Below, one piece after another: positions 57,407 to 64,000 of a DNA stretch of 64,000 bases. How positions within the stretch are numbered: the first letter of the stretch is position 1; every line of letters starts with the position of its first letter. The notes under the pieces were generated by a model. That model worked only from the letters and a program-made list of their open reading frames with translations. It had not been told where the DNA came from and searched no databases. The stretch lies in assembly GCA_002150815.3 (NCBI GenBank), contig NDFF03000029.1, positions 124,001-188,000 of the forward strand, given 5' to 3'. Source of the DNA: Grammothele lineata. Its lineage: Eukaryota > Basidiomycota > Agaricomycetes > Polyporales > Polyporaceae. A program made the translations under genes and the position numbers.

Positions 57407-57895
57407 CTAGTTCTCGAGCGCCCACTGGTCCCACGGACCCCCGTTGACGTTGAAGCATTCGTTCACGGTCGGGATCTGCGCGAACGACTCGCATCCGGGC
57501 GGGCCGACGAGCACCGCGAACGGCAGGCCCTCACCGCTCGGCTGTGAGATGCCGACCGAGTTGAACCCGTCGATGTCGGAGAGGCAGGGCTGCGGCAGTC
57601 CGAAGATGGCGAGGTTGAAGTCCACGCACGACGCGCAATTCGTGGCCTCGCACAGGAGGAGCGTGGCGGGGAACTCCTGGCGCGCTGCGAGCGGGCCCAG
57701 GTTGGGCGCCGGGCGCGCTGCGGTGATGTTGGCGACGGCGGGGCTCAGGAGGGCGGAGAAGTGCACGGCGGAGAGTGTCGTCTCGGAGACGGGAAGGCGG
57801 CTCCCAATGGAGGAGGCGTCGGTGAATGGTGTGGCGGTCGCGGGGGGCGCGACGAGGGTGGTGAACACCGCGGCGAGGACGACTGTGAAGAGCAT
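57407..57895 (-). CDS. Small secreted protein B (162 residues), paralogue of A
   Basis: The start at 57895 gives the signal peptide MLFTVVLAAVFTTLVAPPAT. A longer spacer than in protein A leads to the shared block PLAARQEFPATLLLCEATNC. Then come VGISQPSGEGLPFAVLVGPP and GCESFAQIPTVNECFNVNGG, ending WDQWALEN. The cysteine order is broadly that of protein A, with an extra pair near NCASCVDF. The open frame extends upstream to an earlier methionine, but that start would bury the signal peptide. No catalytic motif. The pair looks like a local duplication with strong divergence outside the QEFPATL and VGPPGC blocks. Confidence 0.82.
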   Translation of the reverse strand: MLFTVVLAAVFTTLVAPPATATPFTDASSIGSRLPVSETTLSAVHFSALLSPAVANITAARPAPNLGPLAARQEFPATLLLCEATNCASCVDFNLAIFGLPQPCLSDIDGFNSVGISQPSGEGLPFAVLVGPPGCESFAQIPTVNECFNVNGGPWDQWALEN

Positions 57896-58425
57896 GTTTG
57901 TGGGTCGAGGTTGAAGTGTGCGGACCGTTGAGGCTCGACATTCTAACACACATTGGTTTTATGCGATTCCAGTGCCGACGACCAAGGAGTTCTCCTCATG
58001 TCTGAGACACGATGAGCACGGCGAGTCGGTCGGCGTGGACACGATTGTCATCGAGAATAGATTGCTCACCCCTTGCACGAGCTAGAGCTACTGTGTAGTT
58101 CCATCCTAGGACAGGCTCAACTATTGCGCCTGGATCCTCGGTTGTATTCTCTATTCATCTTCGCATTGGTTGTGCATCGAGGAAGCTGCTGTGCAAACTT
58201 CGACTGTCATGTTTTGATTCTTATGTCCCGAAACTGTCAACGCGCATGCTGTCGTGACTCGCGGGCCTACTATCACTTTCTCCAAGGTAGTCGTTGCATC
58301 AGGTATATCCAGGGACACTAATACTAGCATACAGAACGAGAAGATATTTGTACACAGAGCATATCACAACAAAACAGCTGCACATTTCCGCCGGATATCC
58401 TGGCGGCCCGAGAAGCCGGCGTGCG
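57896..58425. other. Intergenic, no gene seen
   Basis: Promoter of small secreted protein B and 3' flank of D10. Confidence 0.5.
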
Positions 58426-59275
58426 CTACGACTCCAATGGGTCTTCAGGCGCCCGCCCGTACACATGGATCGTTCCTTTTGTCGCCCCTCGGCCGAGCTT
58501 TTCACCCATGTCGAGTCCATCTGTGAAATGTCCTAACGTGGTCATCTTACGCTCACGGTGCAGTTCCCCGAGAACGAGGAACGAGACAAGGATCGCGTCC
58601 GGATCCAGCTGATCATGAGGCTCCGAGACGTGGAACGCCATCTTTTCGCGCTCGGAGACGGACGGGCGGAGCGAATGGAGAAACTTGTCGCGCGAGCTGC
58701 GACATTCGCCGATGGGCTTGCCAGTCGAGACGTCAATGAGCTGAGTAAGTGCGCTGTGTCAGCAAGCCTCCTTACTTACTATACGGCACGCTACGTTCCC
58801 AACTTACCCTGTACTTGAATCCATGGCTCTTCGTCTTCCCGTGGGGCTCCCATGCATAATGATCCCCGCACGGGGATATCAGGATCCTACCCCTTCGAAG
58901 CGGCGTTACCCTCCGAGTCTTGTCTACATGGTGAAAGATGCGTGATCCAGTCAGTACTCACCCTGTTGTGGGCAGCCACTCCCCGAGCGTCATCGAATTC
59001 CCGCGGAACTGGAGGTGATCCCTCGAGCGGTCCAGCGGGTCTCGCGTGCGCTCCCAGATGGCGAGCGGTGCATTGGGGCCTTTGCTTTCCCCGTCCGAGT
59101 CGCTGTCTGCTTCCTGCACTTTGTAAATGACGGTCTGGTACCCGACGTCGATGTCGTCGCGTGCACTGAGGTCCTTGGTCGTCACTTCATATAGCATTCG
59201 GTCCGTCGAGGCGTCTACAACCTCGGAGTTTAGGATGCTGCTCGACGGACGGTCCGAGAGAAAGACGACGTTCAT
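58426..59275 (-). CDS. D10: DUF6593 protein, divergent
   Basis: It starts MNVVFLSDRPSSSILNSEVV at 59275. Exon 1 carries an acidic insert (VQEADSDSDGESKGPN) between the two strand-like blocks, then LAIWERTRDPLDRSRDHLQF and MTLGEWLPTTG. Exon 2 reads RILISPCGDHYAWEPHGKTK. Exon 3 starts LIDVSTGKPIGECRSSRDKF, and the helix is LDPDAILVSFLVLGELHRER. The tail of about 40 residues differs from all other members. It resembles D1 in the FLSxxPxxS start and WERT block. A TATA-like CATATAAAA lies about 76-84 bp upstream of the ATG. Confidence 0.87.
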
Positions 59276-59958
59276 GGTGCGAAGTGTCGGGAGGAGGGTG
59301 AGTTTCGCTGCCGGAAGGTACGTAACGCTACTGGTCTTGGAGATAGGACTTTTATATGGTCGCAGAGGCATTGCGAAGGCACTGTGTCTGCTGCTTCAAT
59401 CGGTAGCGCACAAGAAGCATCGACGTCATTGCACCAGCGAGAACTTTCGGTGACTTGAATCTACATCAGAACTGGCTTAAGCTTGGAGCAACAGGCCCAA
59501 AGTTCAGTACTCCACCACTCACCTGAACATTCCTTGCTCCACAAGCAACTGGACCTCAACGACTTATAACCGGAACATCGAAAGCATAGAGGTGAACGAA
59601 GATATTTACAGTTTTCCGTCCTGTCAAGGACAGTGACGGCGAAGCATCCACGTACATGAATATCAGCACTTCGTGACGTATGGACTTCCAGCAGCATAGC
59701 AGCACAGCGATGCAATACAGATACAGTACAGTAGGATTGGTAGACTCTGAGCGCGACGATGATGACGAATAAACAAGAGATGAGATGAGTGCGAGCGAAT
59801 GAGACCCCAGTCCGTGAGAGACAGATAAGATAAGATGTATGGGTAGGGAGAGGAGCGGCGGAGGCAGAGGTCGAGATGGAGATAGGAGCATCGAGAGCGG
59901 AGGAGGCGTGGAAGACGTGAGGAAGGCGGGAGGAACGGGAAACGGGAAACGTGGATAT
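59276..59958. other. Intergenic: D10 promoter and IRE1 3' UTR
   Basis: No gene seen. Purine-rich tracts at 59820-59950 would be pyrimidine-rich 3' UTR sequence of the IRE1 transcript. Confidence 0.5.
59350..59359 (-). promoter_or_regulatory. TATA-like box of D10
   Basis: CCATATAAAA on the minus strand, about 75-85 bp before the D10 start codon. Confidence 0.5.
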
Positions 59959-62900
59959 CTAATCGCTAAGCTCGTAGTATGTGCGGAACATCGACTCTGT
60001 GCGCAGGATCGAATCGCCGATGACTCTGTGAACATGGAGGAACAGCTTCGGGAATCGGCGGGTGAAGTACGCCAGGAAACCCTCGGGCATCGATCCAAGC
60101 AGGCGCTTCACATTATCTGGAAGATCCTGGTAATGGTGTTTCTGCAACCCCGATGGCCACGTCAGCGTTCCCATCCCGCCTAGACGCGTAACTAGAGCAT
60201 GAGCGTACCTTGTTCCTCAGTGCCCTGAGCAAATCCTGCACGCTCCGTCCATCATACTTCCTGAACTTGCCCAGGTTGTCGATGAAGAGTTTGTCGAGGC
60301 GCGCGTGCCAGTCGTTTCCGACGACGTCCCACGCGCCATCTTCGAGGGCAAGTAGATGCGCGTCTTTGGGGTCGCGACACATGATCTCGAACCTGTCCGA
60401 CGCGTCTTGGAGGAACGCAAGTCGCTTGCCCGGGTCCCAGAAGTAGGGGTGCAGTATGCATGTGCTCGTATCCGGCCTATAGGGGGGTGGTAAGCATTAA
60501 CACGTACGAAGGAGGGGGAAGGCACCAAGAACAACGAACGGACCTGTCGTGCGCTTCCGGGCTGAGCATCTTCGTAATCAGGTCCACCGCTTCCGAACCC
60601 TCTTCCCCGAACCTCTCCAACCCGTCTAAGCACTTCGCGCCCTTCAAGATGTTGAACTCGCGCTCGAACCGGTCCCCGAACGGGTGGGACCCGTTCGTCA
60701 GCACGTAGTAGTACAAACACCCCAATGCGAAGATATCCACGTATTTCGTCAGCCGTGTCGGCCGGCTTGCACTTGCGCTCCCCGATGACGCGCCACTGAC
60801 GGTGCCTACACTCCCGCGAGACGACTGGCTCTCGTCACCCGCGCCTGCGTCGTCGAGCTTGACCTCGCCCCTCAGAATCTCAGGGGCGCGCCAGCCGACG
60901 GTGCCTGCGGCCATCGCCCCATGCGCGGTGGGCAAGAAGCTCGTCTGGTCGAGCTCAAGGCGCTTGCAGAGCCCAAAGTCCGAGATGAGCATCCGATGGC
61001 CTGCGCTATCGCCGACCGCACCGCGCTTGGCGTGCGAGACGAGGATGTTTTGCGGCTTGATGTCGCGGTGGATGATCTTGAGCGCGTGCAGATGGCGCAG
61101 GCCGGCGGTGATCTGGCGCAGCGCGCGTTTCGGCTCGAAAGCCACTACGAGCTCGCGGTGGGCGTCCGGGCGCTCGATAACGTCTGCAAGAGAGGCGGGG
61201 CAGAGTTCGAGTGCAATGTAGAGGAAGTTGGCGTGCGCCTCTTGGTAGTAGTATCGGATCACGTTGGGGTGGTCGTCTGACTCTTGTAGGACGTTCACCT
61301 CGCGCGAGGCCAGCGTGACGAAGTCGGCGAGCATGCGTTTCACAGCGACTGCGCGGCCCTGCAGGTCGCCCTTGAAGACGACGGTACCATGCGAACCCAC
61401 GCCTACACCACGATGTTAGTCCTTCTCGCGTGTCCATAGACAGCCGCATATATGCGTACCTAATACCGTATCCGACACCACCAACGTCGGCGCAGCTTGC
61501 ACTGGGGGTGTCGAAGGAGCAAGAACAATCGACGGACCAGGAGTAGTCACAGGTGCAGACCCTGAGTCCACCTTCGCACTCCCATTCGAGTGAGGCGTAG
61601 CTGTAGGCTCCGGCAGCTGCACGCCCGCTTCGTCTGTAGGGATGACGATAGCCACCGCGCCCCCCTTCTTCTTCTTCCCGCGCTTCCGGCGGACGCCCCC
61701 CTTCCGCTTCCCAGGGGCGTCGGGCGCGTCGCCCTCCTTGTCCGAGTCATCGCCATCAGCCTCGGCGGCAGAATGCGCGCCGGCATCGAGAGGCTCGAGT
61801 GCTCCGGGAGCGAAGAGCACTTGCTTCGCTGGAGAGAGGTCCTCTGATGGGGTCGCGGGGCGGGATGGGGGTGGATGGGGAGCAGCGTGGCCGTTCGAGA
61901 GTTTCTCGTTTGAGGGAACGAGATCGACTGGCTCAACGACAGGCTTGGTAGTAGATTCAATGATCTCGGGAGGTGACGGGGTAGCGGCTGGAGCAGAGAG
62001 CGTAGGGGAAGAGGATATGAATTTGCGGACTGACATCCACACAAGCAGCAGGATCGCGCTGAGTGCAAACGCAGAGAAGGCCTGTGCGGTACCGCTCATG
62101 CTGAACAACCCGAACGGCTCGTCGGACAGCTGCGGATGCCCGGACCCATTCGACCCGCCTACAGGTGGGCGGATTGACCGATTGTTGACATCGATGGGCA
62201 AAGGTAACAGGGGGTCGTCGTCAGGCTGCCCCGCGCCGTGGTCGTTGTAGTTCCCGGGAGGTGTGGTAGTGGATGGGAGGGATGGCGCACCGTCAAGCAG
62301 CCGGCTCAAACGGGACTGGCTGTCTGATCCTAGTTTCTTCACTCCCGTGAGGCAACGGACATCCAAAGACCCGTTCAGGCAGCGCTCCCTGAGCTTGCGC
62401 GCCCTCGCTATGCGCTTCACGCTGTCAACGTCTGGTGGAAGGTCACCCTCGTAGTCATACGGAGGTTCGGAGTGGGCGTCTGGTGGGGGGTCGATGGAGC
62501 GCAGATGACGCTCATTTCCTGCGTTAGAGTCGCCAAAGACGACGAGTGGGAACCGGTCTGGGCTCATCGCATACAACGAACCGCTTTCTTCGACGAGCCC
62601 GACGTATGCAGCGTCTAGGTTCGGAAGCTGCTGATGCTGGGCAGCGGAGGTGAGGTCGGGGAAAAGCTCTTCAAGACGTGGTTGCGGCTGCAGAAGAACG
62701 AATGGCTGTTCGCGCTTAGGGGACTTCAGCACGTCGAAAGTGGCCACGCTAAGCTGGCCTGAGTAAAGTTGGGCCAATAACATGATAGACAAAAACTCAC
62801 ATAGGGTTATGGAATTCTTGAGACCACAGAGGACGAGCATTGAGCGGAACGTCGGAAGAGTCTGCGTTTGCCGCTTTGAAGGACATGATCTTGCCTGTAG

Positions 62901-63789
62901 GGAGAGACTGGATGTACTGGTCGTCCGCAGTATGCAGATATAATCCTTGGAGAGCATGATCCTGGTTGTTTGGGCCGTATGTTGAGAATGATAGCCTCTG
63001 TATATGCGGGCGAGCGCCGGAGGACTTTGGGGGGTTGGTACGGATAGCCAGGTGATAGTCTTGGGGGTATTAGGAGCGAGTCGATCATGCAATATATGCA
63101 AAAGACATACCTGTGCGACCGATGTAGACTTCTCGGGCTGGTGAAGTCAACTTGGGAGGCTTCGTGCCGTCCAGTTCATCCAAGTCGACGTCCTCCGGAG
63201 CGTCCACCATGTCTTCGAACGGCTGCCAAGGACATTTGGGGTCTACGGTAGCCTTGATCTTTCCTGTCTCTAGCTCCACTAATAGCAGAGAACTCTCTTT
63301 GCTGCCAACAAAAACCCTGTTGTCGTTGTCACCAGAGAAGCTGAAGGGAGACATGTCTACAAGCTGGGCCATGGAAAAGGGAAGACGCTGAAGGGGACTT
63401 TCGGGAGAAGACATTACATAGATGTCGCCTGACTGGGGTTCAATGACGTAAATCTCCCTTCGGACGTCGTCGTCGTCGGTGAGGTCTGGGTCGACGTCTG
63501 GGTGTTCCGTGCGAACAAGAGGACCGAAGGAGGCGGGGGCAGGGCCAGAGGAAGCCATGGACCATATTGGCCGACCGGAGGTTCTGTTGAGCGCATGGAG
63601 CTTGCCGTCGACCGAGGCGACGAGGACTATGTCGAGGAGCTCGAGGTCATCGTGGGCAGGGAATGTGCGGCCGTCCCGGACGACATGAGCGGTGAGCTCC
63701 TTTCCGGTACCGGCGCGGAGGGAGAGAACTTCAGCGAGACATAGGCCAGAGGTAATGAGGAAAAGAGAGAGGGCAAGGATTGGATTCAT
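59959..63789 (-). CDS. IRE1: IRE1 kinase/endoribonuclease of the unfolded protein response
   Basis: About 1,180 residues. The start at 63789 gives the signal peptide MNPILALSLFLITSGLCLAE. The luminal sensor has DIVLVASVDGKLHALNRTSG and further PQQ-like strand blocks across two introns, ending before the membrane helix FSAFALSAILLLVWMSVRKF. A Pro/Ser linker with a basic patch (RRKRGKKKKGG) follows. The kinase has GVGSHGTVVFKGDLQGRAVA, the lysine in VKRMLADF, IIHRDIKPQNIL, SDFGLCKRLELDQTSF, GTVGWRAPEILRGE and VDIFALGCLYYYVLTNGSHP. The RNase domain reads KYDGRSVQDLLRALRNKHHY then QDLPDNVKRLLGSMPEGF, keeping the Arg, Asn and His that cut HAC1/XBP1-type mRNA. A Ser/Gly insert lies between APEILRGE and TKYVDIF. 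It acts in the ER membrane and should splice the fungal HAC1-type messenger. Confidence 0.96.
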
Positions 63790-64000
63790 TCCATGCGAGG
63801 AGCGAAGAGCCAGGAGGGAGTGAGGGGAACGGAGAGCGCAGTCGTGCGGAAATACACAGCGATCGAAGCGGACACGACAAGCGACTTCACAGCATCCGTG
63901 CCCTACGTATTGGGCGCCAAACCAGCTCCCCACCCACCTGGTGTTTGTCAAAGCGCCTACCACAATTCCCCAATGGTCTAACAGTATGATGCGTGCCTCG
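63790..64000. promoter_or_regulatory. Upstream region of IRE1
   Basis: The last 211 bp lie upstream of the IRE1 start. The open frame continues to 63963, but the inner start at 63789 gives the signal peptide, so this is taken as 5' UTR and promoter. Confidence 0.45.

Overview
The window is nuclear DNA of a filamentous basidiomycete, most likely an Agaricomycete (wood-decay or mushroom type). The signs are GC-rich coding sequence cut by many 50-65-base GT-AG introns, basidiomycete-restricted families (DUF6593, DUF6535, short kinase-like proteins, Ser/Thr-rich single-pass membrane proteins) and familiar housekeeping genes (threonine synthase, IRE1, ribosomal protein eL41). Gene models were joined by eye from splice signals, so exon edges are predictions. 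Family names come from remembered motifs, not from searches.

Layout. 0-5.5 kb: threonine synthase (minus, cut by the window's left edge) and a divergent F-box/WD40 protein. 6.8-13.4 kb: two tandem adenylate-forming acyl-CoA/4-coumarate-CoA-type ligases. 14.9-15.5 kb: a 596-bp terminal-inverted-repeat element, followed 53 bp later by a kinase-like gene. 17.9-22.5 kb: a large coiled-coil protein, possibly of the Uds1 septation family. 25.4-27.9 kb: a DUF6535 membrane protein. 28.6-30.1 kb: a basic, possibly Rrn9-like nuclear protein, divergent from the 25-codon RPL41 gene. 31-59 kb: a dispersed array of ten DUF6593 genes (called D1-D10 here, left to right). Within it lie a third ligase, a secreted phosphoesterase/acid phosphatase, a Ser/Thr-rich membrane protein and two paralogous small secreted proteins. 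60-63.8 kb: IRE1, the unfolded-protein-response kinase/RNase.

How they fit together. The three ligases end in SKL, AKL and TKL, so they are probably peroxisomal enzymes activating aromatic or fatty acids. The Rrn9-like gene and RPL41 share a short promoter and would both serve ribosome production. The DUF6593 array is the most distinctive part. All ten members share a three-exon plan and a closing helix of the type ILDAxxLSFxxCEE. They fall into visible subfamilies, which points to local duplication. Their function is unknown. Their layout resembles tubby-like/LURP-one/scramblase barrels, which is inference only.
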